Assembly: GCA_938041335.1 (NCBI GenBank)
Contig: CALIAF010000021.1
Coordinates: forward strand, 1 to 64,000
Length of the DNA stretch: 64,000 bases
Direction of reading: 5' to 3'
Source of the DNA: an uncultured Ulvibacter sp.
Lineage (GTDB): Bacteria > Bacteroidota > Bacteroidia > Flavobacteriales > Flavobacteriaceae
Numbering within the stretch: position 1 is the first letter of the stretch; each line of letters begins with the position of its first letter. A model generated the notes under the pieces. That model saw only the letters and a list, made by a program, of their open reading frames with translations. It made no database searches and was not told the DNA's origin. The position numbers were made by a program, and so were the translations under genes. Below, piece by piece: positions 43,926 to 52,568 of this stretch.

Positions 43926-44492
43926 ATGAAATTTATCTATATTACTTTACTATCACTATTCAGTTTAAGCGTCTTTTCTCAGGATACGGCAATCATTACA
44001 AAGGAAACACAGACCATAAACTGGAAAGGCAAAGCAGCAACTGGCGGATACGAACCTGAAGGAACAATTAACATCATTGGAGGAGAAATAACGTATTCGA
44101 ACACAGAGATCACAGCACTATATGTAACTATTGATATGCGCTCTTTATATCATGAAAACAAACAGCTAAAAACTCATCTAAAAGAAGAAGATTTTTTTGA
44201 TGTTAAAAAATTTCCCGTTGCAACATTTACGCTAAAAGAAAAAGCAATAATCGAAAATAACAGCCTATCTCTGCACGGAGAAATGACAATTAAAGGAACT
44301 TCGAATACAGAAGTTATTACTGCTATTCTTTCTTTCAACAAAAACGAAATAAGTCTCACTATAAATCATGAAATGGATAGAACACGCTACGGAGTTAATT
44401 TTAACTCTCCTTCTATTTTTACTTCAATGAAAGAAAATTTAATCGCCGATGAATTTTCATTAAAAGGCAGTGTATCGTTCAAAAACGAATAG
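43926..44492 (+). CDS. YceI-family lipocalin-like periplasmic protein
   Basis: A 188-residue exported protein (signal peptide 1-18, ending VFSQ). The YceI fold is evident from QTINWKGKA at the first strand, DMRSLYHENKQLKTHLKEEDFFDVKKFP and LHGEMTIKGTSNTE, and the DRTRYGVNFNS strand near the end. YceI proteins bind isoprenoid chains such as polyprenyl quinones in a hydrophobic barrel. The preceding gene is four bases upstream. Confidence 0.85.
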   Translation: MKFIYITLLSLFSLSVFSQDTAIITKETQTINWKGKAATGGYEPEGTINIIGGEITYSNTEITALYVTIDMRSLYHENKQLKTHLKEEDFFDVKKFPVATFTLKEKAIIENNSLSLHGEMTIKGTSNTEVITAILSFNKNEISLTINHEMDRTRYGVNFNSPSIFTSMKENLIADEFSLKGSVSFKNE

Positions 44493-44508
44493 TCGTGTTG
44501 CCTAGTAA

Positions 44509-45516
44509 TTATTCTTGGTATTTTAAAAAATACTCTTGAATCACTTGCTCAACCGGCTTATTTTGAGGTGTAAATCTATTATTCTCTAGTCCTCCCACAG
44601 AAGCATCATCAATAAACCATTTCCAGATAAATCCCCCTTTAAACCATGGTTCTGGGTACAACTCCTCATAGAGTGCCGTCATTAAATTTGTTTGCGCTTC
44701 TAGGTTTACTCCCGGCAAACGATGATCACTTACCCAAGGTTCTTTGCCTGCAAAGTCAATACTTCGGTAGCCATATTCAGTGAATAGTATGGGTTTATTA
44801 TTTGCTTCGGAAACCTGCTTCATTTCAAGTTTCCACGCTTGCCATCCTTCTCTGGCTTGCGCAACAGTGGGTGTTTTTTCTTCCGAAACGGGAAAATACC
44901 CATCTATCCCAATGTAATCAAGCTCTTTCCAGAAAGGGACTCTTTTATATTCATCCCAGTTTGCAGCATAGGTTAACTTTCCTGAATAGACTTTTTTTAC
45001 TTCTGAAATAAGCTGTGTCCAATAGGCTGGTCTAACGACAATAAATTGTTCTAGCTCGGTGCCTATACAGAAAATATCGGCGTTTATTTCTTGTGCAGCC
45101 TCTGCGTAGGTTAAGATAAAAGAAGTGTACGAATCTTCAAGCTCCTTCCATTCTTCTTCCGTATTCATTTTAAGATACCCCGTAAACTCTCCCCTCCAAA
45201 TCCAAATTTGTGGTTTAACCATCACTCTAATATCCTGCTCACGCAAAAGGCCTGCATATTGTATAATTCCTGCTTTAGTCTCCCCAAACCATTGTTTATC
45301 TGTATTATGCTTAATAGTTGGCGATTGTAAATCTCTAATAAAACCAAAAGGCATTACCGTTGCGTAATTGGCGTGAATACTTACTACGGCATCCACATTT
45401 TCCTTTACAGCCTTATCTCCAGAAGCAACAAAACTCACTGCGTTTATTTTTGAAGGTTGTGCGTCACAGCTTGCCAATATTATGGTCACAAAGAAGCTGA
45501 ATATTATTTTTTTCAT
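44509..45516 (-). CDS. Glycoside hydrolase-like (GH113-type TIM barrel) lipoprotein
   Basis: A 335-residue lipoprotein (lipobox Cys17 in IILASC). The barrel carries a probable acid/base glutamate in FCIGTELEQF (Glu154) and a probable nucleophile in PILFTEYGYRS (Glu247), the layout of GH113 mannanase-like enzymes. A final GGFIWKWF strand is also typical. It is the only minus-strand gene between two plus-strand blocks and may be an independent insertion. It acts on an unknown glycan at the cell surface or in the periplasm. Confidence 0.78.
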   Translation of the reverse strand: MKKIIFSFFVTIILASCDAQPSKINAVSFVASGDKAVKENVDAVVSIHANYATVMPFGFIRDLQSPTIKHNTDKQWFGETKAGIIQYAGLLREQDIRVMVKPQIWIWRGEFTGYLKMNTEEEWKELEDSYTSFILTYAEAAQEINADIFCIGTELEQFIVVRPAYWTQLISEVKKVYSGKLTYAANWDEYKRVPFWKELDYIGIDGYFPVSEEKTPTVAQAREGWQAWKLEMKQVSEANNKPILFTEYGYRSIDFAGKEPWVSDHRLPGVNLEAQTNLMTALYEELYPEPWFKGGFIWKWFIDDASVGGLENNRFTPQNKPVEQVIQEYFLKYQE

Positions 45517-45741
45517 AAAACAGATTATGGTTTAAAGATAAGAAGTTAAAGGAATTTTTTGCATTATTTAGCTTAGGTATCACCTAAATTAAAAATACAT
45601 CATGTTTTTACAATTTGGCATATTTCCGAAGAAAATAGAATGTTTAAAATATTATCCACTTATTTCTGTAAAGTTTGTACCTTGAAATGCGACCTAATAC
45701 CCAACCCACCAAAATAGTGCCCCGCTTATCGGGAAAAACGT

Positions 45742-47085
45742 ATGAAACACATTGTTATAATTGGTAACGGAATCTCTGGAGTAACTGTAGCCCGTCACAT
45801 TCGTAAATTAAGTGATCATAAAATCACGATCATCTCTGCAGAAACAGATCATTTTTTCTCACGAACCGCGCTAATGTATGTGTATATGGGACATATGAAA
45901 TTTGAACATACAAAACCATATGAGAACTATTTCTGGAAGAAAAATCGCATAGAGTTAAAACGTGCTTTTGTAGAAACCGTAGATCACGAGAATAAGCAAT
46001 TATTGCTCTCCGGCGGTGAGAAATTTGCCTATGACAAACTTGTACTTGCGGTAGGATCTACTCCTAATAAATTTGGTTGGCCTGGTCAAGACCTCGACGG
46101 TGTTCAAGGGCTTTATTCTAAGCAAGATCTTGATAAACTAGAAGCAAATGCTCCTAACAATAAAGCATGTAATCGCGCTGTAATTGTAGGTGGAGGATTA
46201 ATAGGAATAGAGATGGTAGAGATGTTGCTATCGCGTAAAATTCCAGTGACATTTCTTGTAAGAGAAAATAATTTCTGGAATGGAGTCCTACCCATAAGTG
46301 AAAGCCAAATGTTAAACCGTCATATTAAAAGCCATCATGTAGATTTACGATTAGGCTTTAATTTAGATTCAATTTTAGCTGACAAAAACGGACGAGCAAG
46401 AGCAGTTACAATTAAAGAAACAGGCGAAGAAATACCTTGCAATGTCGTTGGACTAACTGCCGGAGTATCACCTAATGTAGCTTTCTTAAAGGATAGCGGT
46501 ATTGAGCTAGGCCGCGGTATTAAAGTAAACCCAATGCTAGAGACCAACATAAAAGATGTGTATGCAATTGGTGATTGTGCTGAACAACACGAGGGTATTA
46601 ATGGTCGTCGTCCTATCGAAGCAGTTTGGTATACAGGTAGAATGATGGGCGAAGCACTAGCACAAACACTTTGTGACAATCCTACACCGTATAATCCTGG
46701 CCACTGGTTTAATAGCGCCAAGTTTATGGATATTGAATACCAGACATACGGTTGGGTATTTTCAAACCCGAAGGAAGGAAACACTCATTTTCACTGGATA
46801 CACAAAGATGACGATAAGTGTATTACGATTGAAATGGAAGAAAGTACACGTAAGTTTATTGGGATTAATAATTTTGGAATTCGGTTACGCCATGAGCTTT
46901 TTGATCGCTGGCTCACCGAAGGTCAAAGTACAGATTACGTTTTAGAACATCTCAAAGACGCAAATTTTGATCCTGAATTTTATAGTCACTACGAAAAAGA
47001 TATTCTTAGTGCCTATAATAACAAATATGGAACAGCTATCCAACCTAAAAAGAAAAGCTGGAAACGCATATTTAGTAAAGCGTAG
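45742..47085 (+). CDS. FAD-dependent pyridine-nucleotide-disulfide-type oxidoreductase
   Basis: A 447-residue flavoprotein with the FAD-binding GNGISGVTVARHIRK (7-21), the NAD(P)-binding IVGGGLIGIEMVEMLLSRK (about 150-168), and the C-terminal FAD motif VYAIGDCAEQ (about 274-283). No redox CxxC is at the usual disulfide-reductase place, so it resembles NADH:acceptor reductases more than thiol reductases. With the adjacent polyferredoxin-type membrane protein, 71 bases downstream, it could form an electron-transfer pair. Its link to the arsenosugar genes is inferred from proximity. Confidence 0.85.
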   Translation: MKHIVIIGNGISGVTVARHIRKLSDHKITIISAETDHFFSRTALMYVYMGHMKFEHTKPYENYFWKKNRIELKRAFVETVDHENKQLLLSGGEKFAYDKLVLAVGSTPNKFGWPGQDLDGVQGLYSKQDLDKLEANAPNNKACNRAVIVGGGLIGIEMVEMLLSRKIPVTFLVRENNFWNGVLPISESQMLNRHIKSHHVDLRLGFNLDSILADKNGRARAVTIKETGEEIPCNVVGLTAGVSPNVAFLKDSGIELGRGIKVNPMLETNIKDVYAIGDCAEQHEGINGRRPIEAVWYTGRMMGEALAQTLCDNPTPYNPGHWFNSAKFMDIEYQTYGWVFSNPKEGNTHFHWIHKDDDKCITIEMEESTRKFIGINNFGIRLRHELFDRWLTEGQSTDYVLEHLKDANFDPEFYSHYEKDILSAYNNKYGTAIQPKKKSWKRIFSKA

Positions 47086-47156
47086 TCTTAAAATCAATCA
47101 CACATTATAAAGAACTTTTTCTTTTTCTCTAAAGTTTAGGTATTTAAAATACAACT

Positions 47157-48782
47157 ATGAAAGCATTAACATATTTAGGTTTAGCTATATTCCTTACTGG
47201 GCTAACCATATTTACGGGGTCTATATTTTTAGGAGGATTTAACCTTCAAGAAGCAGATTTAACTACTTTTTTAAACGATAAAGGAATAGAAAATGAATTA
47301 CTGCAAACAGAACTGAAAAGCGCTCTTATTGATAAAGAGCCAATGGGGATATTTGATTTTTCAAGCAGCGTTAGAGGCGCATTGCAAAAAAACAACGACC
47401 ACTTTGATAGCTTGATTGCCGAGTATGATGCTGCAAAAGAATGGGACAAGAAAGGCGCACAATATCAATATAGAATTAACGAAAAAGATTTTCGTGCTAT
47501 GAGTTTTTCTCTTGCTAAAAAAGCTGGAGTAGGCTTTATTGTAGAAAATAGAGGGTTAATGTGGCTTCTCACATTTGGTTTAGGTATTCTGGGTGCACTT
47601 TTGTTTATTATCCCGCAGTTAAAGTTATTAGGACCTAAGGGCATAAAAAATGATGGTGTTTATCATAGTGCTGCGACTAATCGCGGTTGGATTGCTTGGT
47701 TGGTACTTATCTATCTAGTTGCTTTTTATATCGTGCTTTATTTTATGGCAGATTACGTGGTCAACTGGACGTTTATTTTAGACCCAATAAGTAATGCGTT
47801 AAGCGGCAATGATGCAAGCCAGTGGTTTGTATACGGATTTCTGTATTGTGTTATTATGACCGTGATGGCTGTGCGCATGTACATTAAATACCGTCACAAT
47901 AAATATCAAATTGTTAGAACGACATCCGTACTTTTCTTTCAAATTGTAATTGCATTCTTGATTCCAGAAATTATGACCAGTCTTAATATGCCTGCTTATG
48001 ATTTTAAAAATGCATTCCCGCTAGATTATGATTTCTTTTTTGACTGGAATCTTGAGTCGTTAATAAATAGTGGCGGGATAGGGTTATTTATTCTTGTTTG
48101 GGGAATAGTGCTCACATTAGTGATTGTGCCTGTTATGGTGTATTTTTTTGGAAAAAGATGGTATTGTAGCTGGGTGTGTGGTTGCGGTGGTCTTGCAGAA
48201 ACACTAGGCGATGGATTTAGACAACACTCTAGTAAAAAAATGATTTCTTGGAAGCTTGAACGCTGGCTTATACACTCTGTATTGGTCTTTTCACTTGTTA
48301 TGACACTCGTTACGCTTTATTGTTATTTTACAGGAGAGTCCTCTTTTATTGGCATCCCAGCAGACTGGATTAAAAACACGTACAGTGTATTAATTGGTGC
48401 TTGGTTTGCAGGTGTGATTGGAACCGGCTTCTACCCTATTTTCGGAAACAGAGTTTGGTGTCGTTTTGGATGCCCTCTAGCAGCTTATTTAGGATTTGTA
48501 CAACGCTTTAAATCTCGATTTAGAATTACAACAAACGGAGGTCAATGCATTTCTTGTGGAAACTGCTCTACGTATTGCGAACAAGGAATAGACGTAAGAG
48601 CCTATGCACAAAAAGGAGAAAACATTGTGCGAAGTTCTTGTGTAGGTTGCGGTATTTGTTCTGCTGTTTGCCCACGTGGCGTTCTTAAATTAGAGAATGG
48701 TCCACTAGATGGCCGCATTAATCCTACAGATGTTTTATTAGGAAATGATGTCGACTTAATGACTTTGGTAAATAAGAAATAA
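47157..48782 (+). CDS. Polytopic 4Fe-4S membrane protein (NosR/NapH-like)
   Basis: A 541-residue protein. An N-terminal helix is followed by a soluble segment and about six further membrane helices. Cys-rich cytoplasmic loops CSWVCGCGG and CRFGCP are of the NapH/NosR kind. Two ferredoxin-type clusters follow near the C-terminus: CISCGNCSTYC and CVGCGICSAVCP. It would move electrons across or along the membrane, probably using the neighbouring flavoprotein as donor. The acceptor is unknown. It could be an arsenic or lipid intermediate if this block belongs to the arsenosugar locus. Confidence 0.85.
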   Translation: MKALTYLGLAIFLTGLTIFTGSIFLGGFNLQEADLTTFLNDKGIENELLQTELKSALIDKEPMGIFDFSSSVRGALQKNNDHFDSLIAEYDAAKEWDKKGAQYQYRINEKDFRAMSFSLAKKAGVGFIVENRGLMWLLTFGLGILGALLFIIPQLKLLGPKGIKNDGVYHSAATNRGWIAWLVLIYLVAFYIVLYFMADYVVNWTFILDPISNALSGNDASQWFVYGFLYCVIMTVMAVRMYIKYRHNKYQIVRTTSVLFFQIVIAFLIPEIMTSLNMPAYDFKNAFPLDYDFFFDWNLESLINSGGIGLFILVWGIVLTLVIVPVMVYFFGKRWYCSWVCGCGGLAETLGDGFRQHSSKKMISWKLERWLIHSVLVFSLVMTLVTLYCYFTGESSFIGIPADWIKNTYSVLIGAWFAGVIGTGFYPIFGNRVWCRFGCPLAAYLGFVQRFKSRFRITTNGGQCISCGNCSTYCEQGIDVRAYAQKGENIVRSSCVGCGICSAVCPRGVLKLENGPLDGRINPTDVLLGNDVDLMTLVNKK

Positions 48783-48798
48783 TTTTATCCTAATTCTT

Positions 48799-48806
48799 TA
48801 AATTTG
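48799..48806 (+). promoter_or_regulatory. Putative -7 element before the GT2 pair
   Basis: TAAATTTG fits TAnnTTTG, 17 bases before the start at 48823, in the 40-base gap after the Fe-S protein gene. It may start a separate transcript. Confidence 0.35.
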
Positions 48807-48822
48807 CGGCTTTATACCCTCT

Positions 48823-49518
48823 ATGAATAACTGTATTAAAGTAATCATCCCTGCCTATAATGAACAGGATTCTATAGGTCACGTACTTAACGATATCCCA
48901 TCTATTGTAGACGAGGTTATTGTAATAAGCAACAACTCTACAGATAATACTGAAAAAGTTGCAAAGGCCGCTGGCGCAACAGTCTTAAAAGAACCAAATA
49001 AAGGATATGGCTATGCGTGTTTAAAAGGAATGGAATATATTGCTTCTCTAGATACAAAACCAGACATCGTTGTTTTTCTTGATGGCGACTATAGTGATTA
49101 CCCCGAACAACTTTTAGACTTAGTAGCTCCTATTATTGAGCATGATTTAGACTTTGTAGTTGGTGCTCGTGTCAAAAAATTAAGAGAAGATGGGTCCATG
49201 ACATTTCCGCAGCAATTCGGAAACTGGTTAGCTACTTCTCTAATGTCTTTATTTTTTAAATCTAAATTTACAGACTTAGGTCCTTTTAGAGCTATCAAGT
49301 ACAATAAACTTCTTGCCTTACAAATGGAAGACAAGACCTACGGATGGACTGTAGAGATGCAACTAAAAGCACTTAAACGAAAATACAGCTATGTCGAAAT
49401 CCCTATGAAGTATCGCAATAGAATTGGGGTTTCTAAGGTTTCAGGTACGGTAAAAGGTGCTATCTTTGCAGGCGTTAAAATTCTAGGTTGGATTTTTAAA
49501 TACTCTTTCAAAAAATGA
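48823..49518 (+). CDS. GT2 glycosyltransferase, dolichol-phosphate-mannose-synthase-like
   Basis: A 231-residue enzyme: IIPAYNEQDSIGHVLNDI (9-26), VISNNSTDNT, and the DxD site in VVFLDGDYSDYP (about 84-95). The C-terminal KYRNRIGVSKVSGT matches the polyprenyl-phosphate glycosyltransferases (DPM1/GtrB type) without the membrane domain. It would charge a lipid carrier with a sugar. Its stop overlaps the start of the next GT2 gene by four bases. Confidence 0.88.
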   Translation: MNNCIKVIIPAYNEQDSIGHVLNDIPSIVDEVIVISNNSTDNTEKVAKAAGATVLKEPNKGYGYACLKGMEYIASLDTKPDIVVFLDGDYSDYPEQLLDLVAPIIEHDLDFVVGARVKKLREDGSMTFPQQFGNWLATSLMSLFFKSKFTDLGPFRAIKYNKLLALQMEDKTYGWTVEMQLKALKRKYSYVEIPMKYRNRIGVSKVSGTVKGAIFAGVKILGWIFKYSFKK

Positions 49519-51005
49519 TTTGGCAAACCATCATCATGGTCATTTACTCTATTGCACTATTGCTCATATTTATGTACGCATTAGCGCAATTGAACCTGCT
49601 ATTTAACTACTTAGGGTCTAAGAAAAAAGAAGGCAACTGTGAGCAATTTAATTTTTCAAACCCTGACGAAATTCCTGTTGTCACCATTCAACTTCCTGTA
49701 TATAATGAACTTTATGTAATGGACAGGTTGTTGGAGAATATTGCACTACTTGATTATCCCCCAGATAAATTAGAAATACAAGTGCTTGATGATTCTACGG
49801 ATGAATCATTTGAGAGTACTGCTATCCACATAAAAAAATTACAAGCCACTGGTATTGATATTAAACATGTCACAAGATCTGACAGATCCGGTTTTAAAGC
49901 TGGTGCGCTAAAAGAAGGGCTGAAAATTGCCAAGGGTGAATTTATCGCAATTTTTGACGCGGATTTCCTACCGCAGAAAAACTGGCTACACCGCACCATC
50001 CCGTACTTTAAAGACGAAAACATAGGAGTGGTACAAACGCGATGGGGCCATATTAATAAGGACTATTCTTTGTTAACAAAGGTGCAGGCATTTGCATTAG
50101 ATGCTCATTTTACGCTAGAACAAGTAGGTCGTAACAGTAAAGGACATTTCATTAATTTTAATGGAACAGCCGGTGTATGGCGCAAAGAATGTATTATTGA
50201 TGCTGGTAACTGGGAGGGTGATACCCTTACAGAAGATCTTGATTTAAGCTATCGCGCTCAATTAAAAGAATGGAAGTTTAAATATCTTGAAGATGTCGCA
50301 ACTCCGGCAGAATTACCTGTGGTAATAAGTGCTGCGCGTTCTCAGCAATTTAGATGGAATAAAGGTGGTGCCGAAAACTTTCAAAAAATGGCAAAGCGCG
50401 TACTAAAGAGTACTACTGTTTCTAATAAAACAAAGATTCATAGTCTACTCCATTTGCTGAATAGCACCATGTTTTTAAACATTTTTCTAGTGGCTATATT
50501 GAGTATCCCAATGCTCTATATTAAAAATGAGTATGATCACTTAAAAGTATACTTCTTAGTAATGAGCTTTTTTGTAATTAGCACAGTGATTTTCTTTATC
50601 TGTTACTGGTACACCTATAAAAGTATTTATGGTGGCGGTTTTAAACAATTTATACGCTACATAGGAATGTTCTTCACCTTCTTCTCTGTAGCCATGGGCT
50701 TTTCACTGCATAACACGATTGCAGTGATTGAAGGCCATATTGGTAAGAAAAGTGAGTTTGTACGTACCCCAAAATTTAATATCAATAGTATTAAAGACAA
50801 ATGGCAAGGCAATAAGTACTTGAAGAAAAAAGTCTCGGTAAACGTAATTTTTGAAGGGATACTTATGGTTTATTTCGCTTTTGGAATGTACTCTGCATTT
50901 ATTGTAGGCGACCAAGGAGGAGATTTTGGGCTCTTTCCTTTTCACTTAATGCTCTTTATTGGGTTTGGTTTTGTATTCTTTAAGAGTTTGACTAGTAAAG
51001 CCTGA
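49515..51005 (+). CDS. Membrane-bound processive-type GT2 glycosyltransferase
   Basis: A 496-residue cellulose-synthase-like enzyme. An N-terminal membrane helix precedes the catalytic domain with VLDDSTDES, FDADFLP, TEDLDLSYRAQ and the QQFRWNKGGAE (QxxRW) acceptor motif. Four to five C-terminal membrane helices follow (about 310-490). Relatives include CsbB/glucomannan- and polyprenyl-linked synthases. It is translationally coupled to the preceding GT2. It may elongate a glycan or glycolipid. Confidence 0.88.
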   Translation: MIWQTIIMVIYSIALLLIFMYALAQLNLLFNYLGSKKKEGNCEQFNFSNPDEIPVVTIQLPVYNELYVMDRLLENIALLDYPPDKLEIQVLDDSTDESFESTAIHIKKLQATGIDIKHVTRSDRSGFKAGALKEGLKIAKGEFIAIFDADFLPQKNWLHRTIPYFKDENIGVVQTRWGHINKDYSLLTKVQAFALDAHFTLEQVGRNSKGHFINFNGTAGVWRKECIIDAGNWEGDTLTEDLDLSYRAQLKEWKFKYLEDVATPAELPVVISAARSQQFRWNKGGAENFQKMAKRVLKSTTVSNKTKIHSLLHLLNSTMFLNIFLVAILSIPMLYIKNEYDHLKVYFLVMSFFVISTVIFFICYWYTYKSIYGGGFKQFIRYIGMFFTFFSVAMGFSLHNTIAVIEGHIGKKSEFVRTPKFNINSIKDKWQGNKYLKKKVSVNVIFEGILMVYFAFGMYSAFIVGDQGGDFGLFPFHLMLFIGFGFVFFKSLTSKA

Positions 51006-51049
51006 AAAGGATCTTGATTGTGAGTTGTGATTATTGAAATTTAAAAAAC

Positions 51050-51439
51050 TTATACCTTTGCACCAATAGCATCTGCCAATTCAACAAACTCCTTTTCATT
51101 CAAGCTTACTTTATGCTGAAAAGTCATGTCTCTCATATCATTTAATGGTATTAAATGAACGTGAACGTGGGGTACCTCTAATCCAATTACCGACATTCCT
51201 ACCCGTTTACAAGGCACTGTTTGCTCAAGTGCAATAGCCACTTTTCTAGAGAAATCCATTAAATCTGAGTATGCCTCTTTGTTTAGATCAAAGACTTTAT
51301 TCTCTTCTTCTTTAGGCACACAGAGGGTGTGTCCTTTTGCATTTGGATTAATATCAAGAAAAGCAATGTGCTTGTCGTCTTCTGCTACTTTGTAACAAGG
51401 AATCTCACCATTAATTATTTTTGTAAAAATAGATGCCAT
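51050..51439 (-). CDS. HIT family protein
   Basis: A 129-residue nucleotide-binding protein with the His-triad VPHVHVHLIPLND (about 91-103) and the KIINGEIPCYKVAEDDKH start typical of the Hint branch. Members hydrolyse AMP-linked substrates such as adenosine phosphoramidates. It begins directly after the greA stop codon, so the two genes form an operon. Confidence 0.93.
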   Translation of the reverse strand: MASIFTKIINGEIPCYKVAEDDKHIAFLDINPNAKGHTLCVPKEEENKVFDLNKEAYSDLMDFSRKVAIALEQTVPCKRVGMSVIGLEVPHVHVHLIPLNDMRDMTFQHKVSLNEKEFVELADAIGAKV

Positions 51440-51916
51440 CTAGTCGCGAGAAATTTCTATGATGGTAAACTTCACAGTACCATTAGGAACTTGAATTTCG
51501 GCGTGTTCACCTACTTCTTTACCTAACAAGCCCTTGCCTATAGGAGAGTCTACAGATATCTTACCTGATTTAAGATCAGACTCACTATTTGCAACTAACT
51601 TATAAGTCATTGTAGCACCATTTGTTTCATTCTTTATCTTAACGGTAGAGTGAATGAGTACTTTAGAGTTATCTAATTGTGACTCATCTATTACTCGCGC
51701 TGTTGCAACAATTGTTTCTAATTTTGAGATACGCATTTCTAGCATTCCCTGCGCTTCTTTCGCTGCATCATATTCAGCATTTTCACTCAAATCTCCTTTA
51801 TCACGTGCTTCTGCAATATCATTAGATGCTGCAGGACGTTCTACATCTTTTAAGTGATTTAGTTCTTCCTTTAATTTTTTTAAACCCTCAATGGTATAAT
51901 AAGATACTTTACTCAT
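51440..51916 (-). CDS. greA: Transcription elongation factor GreA
   Basis: A 158-residue protein. The N-terminal coiled coil includes LKKLKEELNHLKDVERPAASNDIAEARDKGDLSENAEYDAAKEAQ, whose tip holds the acidic residues that stimulate RNA polymerase transcript cleavage. The C-terminal FKBP-like domain contains SPIGKGLLGKEVGEHAEI. It rescues backtracked polymerase. It is cotranscribed with the HIT gene. Confidence 0.95.
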   Translation of the reverse strand: MSKVSYYTIEGLKKLKEELNHLKDVERPAASNDIAEARDKGDLSENAEYDAAKEAQGMLEMRISKLETIVATARVIDESQLDNSKVLIHSTVKIKNETNGATMTYKLVANSESDLKSGKISVDSPIGKGLLGKEVGEHAEIQVPNGTVKFTIIEISRD

Positions 51917-52034
51917 AATTTATTCGTTTTCATCAACAGAAGGTATCAAGTCTTCTTCTTTGTTAAAATTAAGATTCCCGCTTGATTGCAGTGAATGGTA
52001 TCATTGACCTTAACTCACTCACATTCGCAGGAAT

Positions 52035-52060
52035 AAAAAAATCCCATTTACACGGGATTT
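52035..52060 (-). terminator. Minus-strand terminator upstream of greA
   Basis: Read on the minus strand, AAATCCC GTGTAAAT GGGATTT is followed by further T residues. The nearest minus-strand gene ending upstream is the thiamine receptor at 52565, so its transcript may run antisense through the gene at 52134 and stop here. Confidence 0.55.
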
Positions 52061-52133
52061 GCTTAAACAAAGATACAAAAAAATAAATTATTGCATCTTT
52101 GCAGTCACTTAAAACGTACTATTACAAAGTGTT

Positions 52134-52568
52134 ATGAAATACCTATTATACCTTTTTACATGCGCCTTAATTTTCACCTCCTGCAAACGCAGTGATGATA
52201 TGGAAGATGACAATCCAAACCTCATTGATCCTCTTGTAAATATTAATCTCAATCTAGATTTACCAGAATACAATGGACTAAACTTTCCTGGCAACTCTGT
52301 TGTATTACAACAATTGGGCGTGCGAGGTGTTGTGGTGTATAATGTAAACAATAGTCTATATACCGCTTATGATTTAGCAGACCCTAATCATCTTCCTAAT
52401 GGATGCTCTACCATGGAGCTTGAAGGTATTATTGCCACCTGCCCTTGTGATACAGACACAAACTCCTATGATATCGTAACAGGGCAAAATCAATCACAAC
52501 CAGACTCCTATCCAATGCAAGGATATCGTGCCGTGCGCACTGGTAATTCTATCCGTATTTCTAATTAA
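52134..52568 (+). CDS. Rieske-fold lipoprotein lacking cluster ligands
   Basis: A 144-residue lipoprotein (lipobox Cys17 in LIFTSC). The C-terminal two thirds resemble the flavobacterial Rieske-like family: NGCSTMELEGIIATCPCDTD (about 89-108) followed by YDIVTGQ and YRAVRTGNSIRISN. In true Rieske proteins CxH and CPCH carry the 2Fe-2S cluster. Here both histidines are missing (CST, CPCD), so the cluster is probably not bound. Its stop overlaps that of the convergent receptor gene by four bases. Confidence 0.7.
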   Translation: MKYLLYLFTCALIFTSCKRSDDMEDDNPNLIDPLVNINLNLDLPEYNGLNFPGNSVVLQQLGVRGVVVYNVNNSLYTAYDLADPNHLPNGCSTMELEGIIATCPCDTDTNSYDIVTGQNQSQPDSYPMQGYRAVRTGNSIRISN

